DNA of 64,000 nucleotides. It comes from Silurus meridionalis (lineage: Eukaryota; Chordata; Actinopteri; Siluriformes; Siluridae). The notes beneath the pieces were generated by a model. The model made no database searches and was not told the origin of the DNA. It saw nothing but the letters and a program-made list of their open reading frames with translations. Positions 1 through 12,104 of this stretch are shown here, piece after piece. How positions within the stretch are numbered: position 1 is the stretch's first letter; each line of letters starts with the position of its first letter. The DNA lies in NCBI RefSeq assembly GCF_014805685.1, contig NC_060902.1, forward strand, positions 1,767,145 to 1,831,144, read 5' to 3'. Both the position numbers and the translations under genes were made by a program.

Positions 1-160
1 TTTTTTTAATTTATTTTTTTATTTTTATTTTTTTCTTTCTGCACTTTTCTGTTTTTTTTTCCTTCAATCATTTCTGCAATTGCGAATCATCTACGCTGGC
101 TAAAGCGAGTGAAGCTGAGCCTCTCCAGCTTGTGTGCAGAATGAAGCAATCAGCTGAGAC

Positions 161-217
<57 letters not shown>

Positions 218-331
218 ATATAATTCTTTAGTTTTCCAGCCTTTCCCTCAACCTGCAGGGTGTGTGTATGAGATTAGGCATGTGTTTAGGTGTGTGGGTG
301 GGTGTGTACATGTAGGAGGGAGAGTGGAGGG

Positions 332-397
<66 letters not shown>

Positions 398-542
398 TGC
401 GAGCACTAGGCTGAAATATTAATGTGCTACCTGATGCTCAGACTGTGATTGAATGGAAACAGCAGTGTGTCCTCTGTCCTTCTCTGAGCTGCAGCTATAA
501 ATAGACGGAAATGTTTCAGTGATTTTTCCTTCTCCATCTCTG

Positions 543-616
<74 letters not shown>

Positions 617-830
617 GGATTCGGGGCTCAGGAAAAACAAGGCTATATTGTTTAGACGTGAATAAATCCACGCCTGCCTCACGTCAGCACAGGGAGGAAA
701 ATCTGTGTGTGTGTAGGCGTCCTGTGTGCCTCGTGTAAGTGTTGCCTCACACTGCCTCTGCAGTCCTGCCTCCGTGTGTCCCTCAGGGCTTCACGACCGC
801 TCTGAGTTTCATCACATGATTTACTGAACC
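1..830. other. Low-complexity flank with three dinucleotide arrays
   Basis: This stretch has no gene I can support. It holds a T-rich start, a (CT)n run at about 165-210, (GT)n at about 334-395 and (GT)n at about 547-613, separated by ordinary sequence. Long open frames across these arrays encode only Ser/Leu, Cys/Val or Thr/His repeats and are not genes. It probably lies in an intron of the TRIM62 gene, whose last exon follows at 2132. Confidence 0.7.
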
Positions 831-839
831 ACAGCCAGT

Positions 840-1480
840 GTGTCTGTATTATTTCTTTTGCCCTTTTCCTCCTGTTCTCTCCATGTGCTCCCCCTGTTCT
901 CTCCATGTGCTCCCCATCTTCTCCCCTCTTCTTTTGCCCTTCTTCTCCTGTTCTCTCCATGTGCTCCCCTGTTCTCTCCATGTGCTCCCCATCTTCTCCC
1001 CTCTTCTTTTGCTCTTCTTCTCCTGTTCTCTCCATGTGCTCCTCATCTTCTCCGCTCTTCTCTTGCTCTATTGCCCTTCTCCTCCTGTTCTCCTGTTTCC
1101 TCTTGCCCTTTTCTTTCCTTCTTCTCCTCTTTTTCTCCATCTTCTCCCCTCTTCTTTTGCTCTTCTTCTCCTGTTCTCTCCATGTGCTCCTCATCTTCTC
1201 CGCTCTTCTCTTGCTCTATTGCCCTTCTCCTCCTGTTCTCCTGTTTCCTCTTGCCCTTTTCTTTCCTTCTTCTCCTCTTTTCTCTCCATCTTCTCCCCTC
1301 TTCTTTTCTCTTCTTCTTCTGTTCTCTCTGCTCTTCTTTGCTTTTCTCCTCCCTTCTCCTCTTCCACCTCTTCTCTTTCTAATCCTTCTTTTCTCCTCAT
1401 ATTCGCCCCTCTTCTCTTGCCCGTCTCCTTTCTTTTCCTCCTGTTCTCCCCATCCTCTCTCTTTCTCTCTGCGGGACGTA
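840..1480. repeat. Polypyrimidine minisatellite-like tract
   Basis: About 640 bases consist almost only of C and T on the plus strand. They are built from variants of short blocks such as cttctcctgttctctccatg. A unit of about 148 bp at 991-1138 is repeated almost exactly at 1139-1286, so a recent tandem duplication is visible. Long open frames exist in all three plus frames, but they only reflect the absence of purines, which are needed for stop codons. Confidence 0.85.
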
Positions 1481-1499
1481 TTCGCCAGGCCGCGGCTTA

Positions 1500-2682
<1,183 letters not shown>

Positions 2683-2987
2683 TCCGATTTACACGTCTGA
2701 CTCCACCGGCAGTCTGCAAAAGACCTATAGTGTTTCATTCTTCTTGTGCGAGTGTGTGTGTGTGCGTGCGTGCGCTAGGGGTGCGTGTTGAAGTTCTGGA
2801 AGTTCAGATGTGCTTTACAGCAACGTGACCTCGAATATCCTGTTCACCTCCAGTGGCCGAGTTCTCTCTACTTTCTGATGTCCCTCTGTCCTGATGTCCC
2901 TCTGTCCTGATGTCCCAATGTCAGCTTTCTGTACATCCAGTGTTTCTCCTCATTTATAGTCCTGGTGTGGTTCTCACACTCTCTCTT

Positions 2988-2991
<4 letters not shown>

Positions 2992-3049
<58 letters not shown>
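2992..3049. repeat. (CA)n microsatellite
   Basis: This is a perfect CA run of about 58 bases in the trim62 3' flank. Confidence 0.95.
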
Positions 3050-3051
<2 letters not shown>

Positions 3052-3109
3052 GCTCTGACTCATATCCTGTCCACCTCCAGTGGTTCCAGCCGAGTTCTCT
3101 TGAGAAAGA

Positions 3110-3385
3110 AAACGAGTAAAAGAGAGAGAACGTTGTCGAGAAAGTGAGAGGAAAAGATAAAGGAGAGAGTAAAGAAAGAGAGGGGGATTTAGCGAGAGAG
3201 ATAAGAGATAGGAAGAAAGATAAGAAGAGAGAGAGAGCAAGAGATATAGAGAAGAAGAGCAGAGAAATAAGGAGAGAAAGTTGTAGAGAGATGAAGTGTG
3301 AGAGAAATAGAGAGATCAATTTTGAGACAGAGAAATAGAGAACAGAGAGAGATAAAGACAGAGAGAGAGAGAGAGAGCGATAGAG
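3110..3385. repeat. Polypurine GA-rich tract
   Basis: About 275 bases are mostly A and G on the plus strand, with irregular gagaga blocks and a pure (GA)n end at about 3358-3378. The open frames on both strands are compositional. Confidence 0.8.
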
Positions 3386-3520
3386 CTTGTGTTCTATTGC
3401 AGATGAAGTGATGTTTATTATCCATTGCACAACCAGCTTCAGACTCAGAAATGTTCAGTCCTGTATCCCACTGTTCCTTTCTTCCTCTTCCAGCTCGTGC
3501 ATTAGCCAGTGATTAATGAA

Positions 3521-3621
<101 letters not shown>

Positions 3622-3723
3622 GAGGCTTTTAGTGATGAGAACGACATGTCTTCTGCTGCTCAGGTGACATTTACCCACGCCAGCAAATCTTTGTGGTCGA
3701 GTGGCGCTAACTGCAACATGCTG

Positions 3724-3758
<35 letters not shown>

Positions 3759-4244
3759 ATTCAGGACACTGCGGGAAGAGCGAAGTCACCTCACCTGTCC
3801 GTTACATAAAGAATAAAACCCTGCCATTTCTACCCCAGAAGTGGAAGGTTTTGGTGCAACAGCAGATTTCTGGGGCACTTTATTCCTTTTACCCCACAGC
3901 CTACAGTGTACTTTTTATCCCTTTATGGTTACGATAACCTTTTTTTGTAACGTTCATGAAAAAGCTTTTTGAAAGAGAGTCGGAGTATTTCTTTTACCGT
4001 CTATTCAAGTTAATAGAACACACACACACACCTCGTATCTCCCTCCATCCTTTATCACAGAAAGCATTATATTTAACCTTAAACCTCACTGAGCTGTTCT
4101 ACAGTCACTTATAGTTGACCAATCAGAATTGAGAGCTCTTTTACACACTCGTTTACATTTTTTTTTGCATTCCTTATGTTCCCTCTCTTTCTTCGACTGT
4201 TGTTTTTCTGGACGTCTCGCTCATTGTGTTCGGCCATCTATCGA

Positions 4245-4293
<49 letters not shown>

Positions 4294-4440
4294 ACCAGGT
4301 AGGAACATATAAAGAAAATCTATTTTTATTGTGAATTCAAACTCAATCCATTCCATATCTATTACAAAAAAACAACAACTTTTTTTATTTCTATTTTTCA
4401 TGGTGATAAATGTTTTATTGTTCTTTTGGGGCATACCCGG

Positions 4441-4475
<35 letters not shown>

Positions 4476-4910
4476 CCCTCATGTGCCCTCTTTTGGCACC
4501 TCATGGGTTCATCATTAAAGTCTTACATAAAAGTTCTGCACTATTTTAATTCTGTTAAAAAACAGAAACACGTTGTTCGTTCGTCCGTTAGTTTGTGAAG
4601 CGCGCTTTGTTCCTCTTTCCGTTTGCCCTGAAGGGACGTTCACGCCGCCACAGCCGCAGCGTAAACACACGCAGCCTGGTTATTACAAAAATAACGAAAG
4701 AAACGCCGCTTTCTTTTTTGCGCCAATGCTTCAGGGAGTCTTTACAGTTCGTTCTTTTGTATTTGTGGCGCTTTCTTTTTGTTCCCACATCAGCAAAACC
4801 CGCTTTCCCCAGTGCATCGTCTCTCACGCTAACAATAAAACCTGCTCAGAACTTTGTGACTGAACGCAATGATACACTGAAACCTGGAGCTGAAATAAAA
4901 CGCACAAATC

Positions 4911-5365
4911 TATGGACAAAAGTTTGGGGACACCTGACCATAAAATTGCTATGTGCTTCTTTTTGAACATCCTGCTCCACGTTTAGTCCTTATGTCCGAT
5001 TATAATAAGCTCCACTCTTCTGGGTTCCACCAGATCCTGTGGACATTTCAGACACAAGGGTTTAGTCAAGTCATGTAGTGATGTAGGTCAGGAAGTGAGG
5101 AGGCCTGGGGTGCAGTCAGCGTTCACATTCATCCCAAACATCTTCACAAACCTCTTTTTAGCAGGAGCTCTTTAACCAAATCCATCCCATGGAAAGGAGG
5201 TCTTCATGGAGCCTCATGGATTTGTGCACAGACGTATTGTCATGCTGGAACAGGTTTGGGTCTCCTAGTTCAAGCAACGGACAAATTCAATGCTACACCA
5301 TCCAAAGACGTGTGCAATTTTGCGAAAAGAACCACATTGGGTGAAAAAGTCAATACATTTGGCTT
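4911..5365 (+). mobile_element. MITE copy A (acaaaagttt-ggacacctga family)
   Basis: This is a non-autonomous DNA-transposon-like repeat. The start reads ggacaaaagtttggggacac; diagnostic inner blocks are 'gctccactcttctgg', 'ggggtgcagtcagcgttcac' and 'gtcatgctggaacaggtttg'. It ends with a degraded gtgaaaaagtcaatac. Read on the other strand, the inner blocks resemble a decayed Tc1/mariner transposase C-terminus. Seven more copies lie in the window. Confidence 0.75.
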
Positions 5366-5895
5366 TACAGGGTAGTTCAGAGTGACGTCTAGCAGTGGAG
5401 GTGCGACTTGGGGTTTTATCAGGACACACACTAGTATGCGGTTAAACTCCGTTGTGAGATCAAGAAGAGACGAATTCATTCGAGAAGAGAAGACAAACGG
5501 TCGATCCGGAGCTCTGGAGTATGATGACCAATTGATGCTCCCATTGTTTCAGTTATACAGTCCACCTGCTCAGGATCCAAATGTCATTCCCATAATTATT
5601 GGCACCCAAAGACCAAAGTTGATGTTTGTACTCAAATTCGAAGGTTTTATTTTTTAGTCCTGCCCACAATTCTAGCATAAATTATTATTATTATTTTTTT
5701 TTTTTTTTTTGTCACTGTACCATAATGGAACCTGATGAGCCGCACCCGTAGCCAATCGAGCACTTTGATGCTAACCAGCACTAATTAACAGCATCCTTGG
5801 TGGACCAAGTGTACCAGTTTCTCTCTGGTGCCCCCCAATCTTATAATTCTTCATTCCATGTATTAAACTTGTACCTCTTGTATTTTTTGGTTATT

Positions 5896-5954
<59 letters not shown>

Positions 5955-6247
5955 CTGCTCGCTCTGTTTTTGTTTTAAGGCTTTAGGCGGCACCCGGTAT
6001 TATGGGATGTGTAAAGACGCACATCCAGAGCAGAGATGCTTGTGAGATTTTAGGGACTGCTTTGGGGTGATTATCGTTTATTTTACAACGTTTACTATAA
6101 CCATTATAACGCTGATGAATCTGAGATCGTGTGTCCACGCACTGTGGCGTGGTGTTCACACACTGCTGGACCTTCATGGGGATGAAATGTTTTATTGTAT
6201 GAATAAAGAGCGGTGAAACAAACAAGGTGGAGTGTCTTATTTATTTA
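5366..6247. other. Intergenic, no gene seen
   Basis: Ordinary AT-rich sequence with a (GT)n array at about 5898-5953. I recognise no exon or classified repeat otherwise. Confidence 0.5.
5898..5953. repeat. (GT)n microsatellite
   Basis: This is an uninterrupted GT run of about 55 bases. Confidence 0.95.
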
Positions 6248-7722
6248 CAGTGAGGAAAATAAGTATTTGAACACTCTGCTATTTTGCAAGTTCTTCCACT
6301 TAGAAATCATGGAGGGTCTGAAATTGTCATCGTAGGTGCATGTCCACTGTGAGAGACAAAAAAAAAAAAAATCCAGAAATCACAATGTATGATTTTTAAA
6401 CTATTAATTTGTATGATACAGCTGCAAATAAGTATTTGAACACCTGAGAAAGTCAATGTTAATATTTGGTACAGTAGCCTTTGTTTGCAATTACAGAGGT
6501 CAAATGTTTCCTGTAGTTTTTCACCAGGTTTGCACACACTGCAGGAGGGATTTTGGCCCACTCTCCACACAGATCTTCTCTAGATCAGTCAGGTCTCTGG
6601 AGTTTGAGCTCCCTCTAAAGATTCTCTATTGGGTTTAGGTCTGGAGACTGGCTAGGCCACGCCAGAACCTTGATATGCTTCTTACAGAGCCACTCCTTGG
6701 TTATCCTGGCTGTGTGCTTCGGGTCATTGTCATGTTGGAAGACCCAGCCTCGACCCATCTTCAATGCTCTAACTGAGGGAAGGAGGTGTTCCCCAAAATC
6801 TCGCAATACATGGCCCCGGTCATCCTCTCCTTAATACAGTGCAGTCGCCCTGTCCCATGTGCAGAAAAACACCCCCAAAGCATGATGCTACCACCCCATG
6901 CTTCACAGTAGGGATGGTGTTCTTGGGATGGTACTCATCATTCTTCTTCCTCCAAACACGTTTAGTGGAATTATGACCCAAAAGTTCTATTTTGGTCTCA
7001 TCTGACCACATGACTTTCTCCAATGACTCCTCTGGATCATCCAAATGGTCATTGGCAAACTTAAGACGTGCCTGGACATGTGCTGGTTTAAGCAGGGGAA
7101 CATTCTGTGCCATGCATGATTTCAAACCATGACGTCTTAGTGTATTACCAACAGTAACCTTGGAAACGGTGGCCCCAGCTCTTTTCAGTCCGAGGGAGAT
7201 TGACAGTCGTGTTTAGCTTCTTCCATTTTCTAACGATTGCTCCAACAGTGGACCTTTTTCACCAAGCTGCTTGGCAATTTCCCCGTAGCCCTTTCCAGCC
7301 TTGTGGAGGTGTACAATTTTGTCTCTAGTGTCTTTGGACAGCTCTTTGGTCTTGGACATGTTAGTAGTTGGATTCTTACTGATTGTATGGGGTGGACAGG
7401 TGTCTTTATGCAGCTAACGACCTCAAACAGGTGCATCTAATTTAGGATAATAAATGTAGTGGAGGTGGACATTTTAAAGGCAGACTAACAGGTCTTTGAG
7501 GGTCGGAATTCTAGCTGATAGACAGGTGTTCAAATACTTATTTGCAGCTGTATCATACAAATAAATAGTTTAAAAATCATATATTGTGATTTCTGGATTT
7601 TTTTAGATTATGTCTCTCACAGTGGACATGCACCTACGATGACAATTTCAGACCCCTCCATGATTTCTAAGTGGGAGAACTTGCAAAATAGCAGTGTGTT
7701 CAAATACTTATTTTCCTCACTG
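6248..7722 (-). mobile_element. Tc1-like DNA transposon, near full length, IR/DR type
   Basis: The element is 1475 bp and flanked by TA on both sides (6246-6247 and 7723-7724), the Tc1/mariner target. Its ends are inverted copies: cagtgaggaaaataagtatt at the left, and the complementary sequence ending in ttttcctcactg at the right. The inverted repeats extend about 200 bp per side. Each contains a second, internal copy of 'aaataagtatttgaacacc' (about 6425-6443 and 7526-7545), giving the IR/DR layout known from Sleeping-Beauty-type elements. The transposase reads on the minus strand and is broken. Confidence 0.93.
6490..7359 (-). pseudogene. Broken Tc1-like transposase
   Basis: The likely original start is an ATG at 7359 (reads [16 protein letters not shown]), leading into a helix-turn-helix region that hits a stop after about 48 residues. 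Later fragments in shifted frames give the catalytic domain: VMWSDETKIELLG (first catalytic Asp), [13 protein letters not shown] (second Asp region) and [14 protein letters not shown] (third acidic position). Intact family members have about 340 residues in one frame. Several frame changes and stops mean this copy cannot make an active enzyme. It is entirely inside the inverted repeats at 6248-7722. Confidence 0.9.
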
Positions 7723-7724
7723 TA

Positions 7725-8215
7725 TATATTTATTTTGTATGAAGACAAGGAAATTGGACAGGTTTGGACAGGTCCAAAATCACGCTGCGCTAATATTGTT
7801 CGTTCGGCAGAAGCTCTCCGGTATCTTTGACCTGTTTTAATTAGGCAGAAATGATCGAATTGTCCAAATGAATTAGTGATTACTTTCTCAAACACACACT
7901 TTAAAACAAACAAACAAAAAAAAAAACACCACTGTATAACAGCAGCATGAGTTCCACAGAATATTTCAGCCTGTTGCCTGTTTGCCTCTGCCAGGAGGTT
8001 ACAGCTGGGCTGTGTGTAAAAATGCTTGACTGGATCCGTCTCTGGATTTAAACCCTGCCCAAAATGAGGCCAACAAAACACAAGCTTTAAAAATAAAAGG
8101 GTTTCACATTCAAACATTATAAATTTATATTTATTTTATTTTTATCATAAAATATTAGAAGAATAATAGTTTAATGTAATGAGTTTTAGACATGAATAAA
8201 TCACTGCTTAAATTA
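7725..8215. other. Intergenic, no gene seen
   Basis: AT-rich sequence with short A-runs. A 166-codon minus-strand frame begins here and runs into the end of the Tc1 element; it shows no family motif and I treat it as chance. Confidence 0.5.
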
Positions 8216-8715
8216 ATCTCTTTCCCTCTATCTTTTTCTTTTACCTTTTCTCTCTCTCTCACTCACACTTTCTCTTCATCTCTCAATTTTGCTATTTCTC
8301 TTTCACTATTTGTCCCTCAATCCCTCTATCTCTCAATCTTATTCTCTATCTTTGGCTTACTCTATTTCTCTCTGTCTGCCTCTTTCCATCTTTTCTCTGT
8401 TTTTGCTTTCTTTCTCTATCTCTCATTATCTCTCACTGTCTTCCTCTTTTTCCTCTATCTTTCACTTAGTTTGTCCTTCTCTCAACATCTCTCAAACTCA
8501 CACTATTTATTTTTTCCCCTATTTCTCCTTCTCTCACTACAATTCCGCTTCTCTCTGTCTTCCATTCTCTATCTTTTGCTTTTTCTCTAACTTTATCCCC
8601 ATTTCACACATCTTTCAATCACTCTCACTCTCTTCATTTCGCACCATCTCACACTTATCTCTCTCCATTTCTCACTCACACTCATCTCTCACCATCTCAC
8701 ACTCATCTCTCGTTT
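8216..8715. repeat. Pyrimidine-rich low-complexity tract
   Basis: About 500 bases of irregular ctctctca/tctttt sequence on the plus strand. It produces long Ser/Leu/Phe-rich open frames in two registers, which are compositional. Confidence 0.8.
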
Positions 8716-9510
8716 CTCACCAGGTTCACGTTAATCAGATCGCGTTTTATTTTCCGGCACGCGATATCCTGCGATACTCCTTCCATGGAAAAACACCTCC
8801 AGCATCCCACGCAGTCAAAAGTTCTTGCATTGTGTCTGATCCACATCATCACCCAGTGATTAAAAGAGCAGGAAATGCTGTCACTACAGAGCTGGAAGAT
8901 CAGCGCGAGTGCTGAAGGAAGGAAGGAGTCAGTACAGTCACATGGCAAGCTTTTAGCCACCTTTAGTACATCTCAGCACCTGATTGTCAAAGATTATCTC
9001 CTACCACACTCGCTATAGATGTTCGTTACAGAGTCACGTGAATCCTGTTTGTTGAACTCTGTGTTGCTTTGGCAACTTTAGCATATTACTGTATCACGTG
9101 ATCTCATCTCATTTCATCATGGACAGCGAGTCAGAACAAAGAGCAACATGAAACTGTGAAACTGAGCAAATCTGCCACAGAGACATTTCACATACATTTC
9201 ATGTGACAGTTTGTACATTGTTGTTTGATTCATAAATCAATAATTTTTTTTTCTATAAATGTAGCGTAAGGGAAGCCCAGTGCATTAGAGTCTACTTAAT
9301 ATTAATAATGATGGCCAGGGGACCACAAACTTTTTTCTGCGAGGGCCACATAATATTTCCGTTCCTTAATGGTGGTCTGTAACAGAAAATAACACGGGCC
9401 AGGTGACTAACAGTATTATTGTGGAGATTTTAGTATTTCAAATCTATTTATTTAGCCTCCGAATGCCAAATTAGTTTATTTTTTTGTTTTGCACCATACA
9501 GACAAATGAG
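8716..9510. other. Intergenic, no gene; possible dispersed repeat near 9310
   Basis: The block at about 9310-9410 ('gaccacaaacttttttctgc', then 'gagggccacataatattt') resembles a dispersed repeat of fish genomes, but I cannot name it. No coding evidence was seen. Confidence 0.4.
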
Positions 9511-10046
9511 ATATATCGCCTATTAAAAGAGCATTATTACTATCATAGACTTTTTTTATTTTTTATTTTATAACCTGCTATTTAAATCAAAACATTTACA
9601 TTATGAAATTACATTAAACAATACAGCGCCTCCCAGTGTACTTCTGCAACGTGTTCTGGAAGTCGTCTTTTCGAAACGTGTCAAGCACCATCGGCGTTTC
9701 TCCACGACGGTGTCAAAACGGCGACCTCTGAGCTTCATCTTAATCTTTGGGAAGAGGGTGAAGTCTACAGAAACTCACGTGTAAGGAGAGCAAAGTGACC
9801 GAGTGCACACGTGGTCGGAATAGCAGCCGTGGTAGCGCACGTAGTCAGAACAGCACCAGTCGCACAGCTCCTGATGTACACAGGATGATGTCTTTTGACA
9901 CACTAACTTATGAAGGTTGGTGCTCCCTGTGACTGTGCGTGTAGCCTCGTGCTGCCATCTGTTGGTGTGTTACAAAACTAGTCTTCAAAACTTTTTGATA
10001 CCACGTCGTATATATCGTCTATTAAAAGAGCATTATTACTATCATA
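9511..10046. repeat. 37-bp direct repeat pair 499 bp apart
   Basis: Sequence 9511-9547 (starts atatatcgcctattaaaag) recurs at 10010-10046 with one mismatch, in the same orientation. The interval contains unique-looking, partly CpG-containing DNA. It could be the ends of an unrecognised element or a small segmental duplication. Confidence 0.7.
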
Positions 10047-10638
10047 ATGACATTTTTCCATATTTATCTGACAAATAATTAGGCTACGTTAATACCTAAG
10101 GAAAGTTTGGAAGCCAATTTTTATTATCAAATACAGATATCATGTGAGTAAAATGTATTTCAAATACAATTTGCAAAATATGTCTCTGCCATATACTATA
10201 CTGGTCTTCTGAGATCTGAAAAGGAAGTAAATGGTGTGTATATGTTCAAGGAGAAAGTCCGAGTGTTGCTTAAGCCGTCCTCAGCATTCCTTTCACTGTG
10301 ACGAAGTGGAAGCTTGTGCCAACGCAGCAGTACCTGGGAGACCTCTGGTGTCCGTCCCAACGTGTAACTTCAGGCCTCGCAGACGGTAGAGTTGAATCAT
10401 TGGAAAGGAAGATTAGAACCAGAGCTTGCTTTATAATGTTCTTCAGAAGGTTACCCTCAGGGTCCGCTTTCATCATGTGGAGTGCAACATTTTCATTTCA
10501 GTTATTAGGTGTAAAGGAGGGGGGGAGGGGCAAATATTTTTGCACCACTCACAGAACACTTGGGTGGCCCTGATTATAAAGGAACATACATGAGAAAAGA
10601 AAGTGTATGTATTGTAAATAAACTCTTTCTGAACCTGC

Positions 10639-10717
<79 letters not shown>

Positions 10718-10920
10718 CGCTTTTGTTTTGCAGGTTAAAAGAGAACAAAGCAGCCGGTTCTCTGAGAACATGAACGATGAAGAAGAGAAGGTCTGTGCTT
10801 AACGTTTGATGTGTTCTTTTCACAGCGTACCTGCTTCAACACGCCTTCACCCGTTCCAACATCACACCGGCTTTCTCATACATCTCAACTTCAGCACAGA
10901 CGAACACTCCATTTCATCAT
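10047..10920. other. Intergenic with a long (GT)n array
   Basis: A (GT)n array lies at about 10641-10712. The part at 10290-10500 has a modest open frame on each strand but no recognisable motif or splice structure. I report no gene. Confidence 0.5.
10641..10712. repeat. (GT)n microsatellite, about 36 units
   Basis: This is an uninterrupted GT run of about 71 bases. Confidence 0.95.
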
Positions 10921-10925
10921 GCAGG

Positions 10926-11362
10926 TACTACCAAAAGTTTGTGGACACCTGACCATACGGTTGCTGTGTACTTCTTTTTGAGCACATTTAGTCTCCATTT
11001 GCTCTTATAATATACTCCACTCTTCTGATGTTCCTCTAGATTTTATGAAGATTTATGCACTGATGTAGGTGAGGTGAGCAGGTTCCTGGGGTGCACTCAG
11101 CGTTCACATTCATCCCAAAGGTGTTTAATAGGGTTAGAGCTTTATAGCAGGAGATCTTCCACCACGTCTAACCCATGTAAAGCAGATCTTTATAGAGCAG
11201 GCTTTGTGCACAGGGGCTTTGTCATGCTGGAACAGGTTTGGGGCTCATAGTTCAAGTGGAAAAAGTCCTATACATATGTGTTCCTCCAGGTTTGTGGGAA
11301 CAGTTTTTGTGAAGAACCACATATGGGTGGTAAAGTCAGGTGTTCCAATACTTATAAGCACA
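10926..11362 (+). mobile_element. MITE copy B (acaaaagttt-ggacacctga family)
   Basis: The start is accaaaagtttgtggacacc. Inner blocks include 'ctccactcttctgatg', 'ggggtgcactcagcgttcac' and 'gtcatgctggaacagg'. The end gtcaggtgttccaatactta is the inverted form of the start. This is one of the most complete copies, about 437 bp. Confidence 0.85.
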
Positions 11363-11546
11363 GAGTAAAATATATATATATAAAATGAGTTTTAATCAGC
11401 ATTCTACATCTCAGACATTCACACCCTGTATAATTAAAGGTCTAAAACAAACAATGTTTCAGGTATAATTAATCAAAATTAATGCATTAATGTATTTTTT
11501 TATATCAATAACATTAATTAGAACTTTCTCTCGTTCTATAAAGTAG

Positions 11547-11893
11547 TAGCGGTCGACCGATGGATTGGATCGTACTTACCGATAACTGAGTTAGTTGTAA
11601 AATGGATAAAAAAACACTCCATTTAAAATAGTACTGAACTTTATTACAAAAATAAAAAATAGTAAATAAATATGAATCGATTAATTGATAATACAATAAT
11701 AATATAATAATGAATAATAATATAATTGTTCAATTATAAGTGTATAAATAAATATATCATTTTGAAAGCAAACAATTTCCCTAATGGGTCAATAAAGTAT
11801 TCTGATGAATAATAAATATAGTATAGTGCACCAGAACCCGGAAAAACTATCTGTATGGATTTTTACCGATAGCCGATTAATCGGTCGATCTCT
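11547..11893. mobile_element. Short inverted-repeat element, ggtcgaccgat family, copy 1
   Basis: The ends are tagcggtcgaccgat and, at the right, aatcggtcgatctcta, an imperfect terminal inverted repeat of about 15 bp. The interior is AT-rich and non-coding and shares 'acactccatttaaaatagta' with a second copy at 35448-35760. The superfamily is not determined. Confidence 0.75.
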
Positions 11894-12104
11894 ACATTCA
11901 AGTAAAGTGATGCTCAGTGACACTGATGCCACTGTGAGTTTACGGAGATAAAACACTTCATTTGTGTATCTGATTATAAAGAGGTAAATGGGCTGATACT
12001 CATCACGTGTACTTTACAGCACAGTGTAATTCTTCCTTTACATACACAAAGGGTTCTCAAGGCAATACCTGGGTTTAAACCCCCGACCTTTCAAACAGCA
12101 GAGG

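Noticed and set aside
679..1194. Minus-strand frame of 171 codons rich in Arg/Glu/Lys
   Set aside because: It is the complement of the same C/T tract and its tandem units, not a charged protein gene.
991..1286. CRISPR-like array
   Set aside because: There are two long near-identical tandem units without short repeats and unique spacers, in a eukaryotic genome.
7617..8117. Minus-strand frame of 166 codons beside the Tc1 element
   Set aside because: It begins outside the transposon, ends in its inverted repeat and shows no transposase or other motif.
8192..8915. Plus-strand frames of 132 and 208 codons
   Set aside because: They arise from the ctctct/tctttt low-complexity region. Hydrophobic Ser/Leu/Phe runs mimic membrane segments.
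10298..10573. 91-codon gene
   Set aside because: Comparable open frames occur on both strands, with no motif or exon signals.
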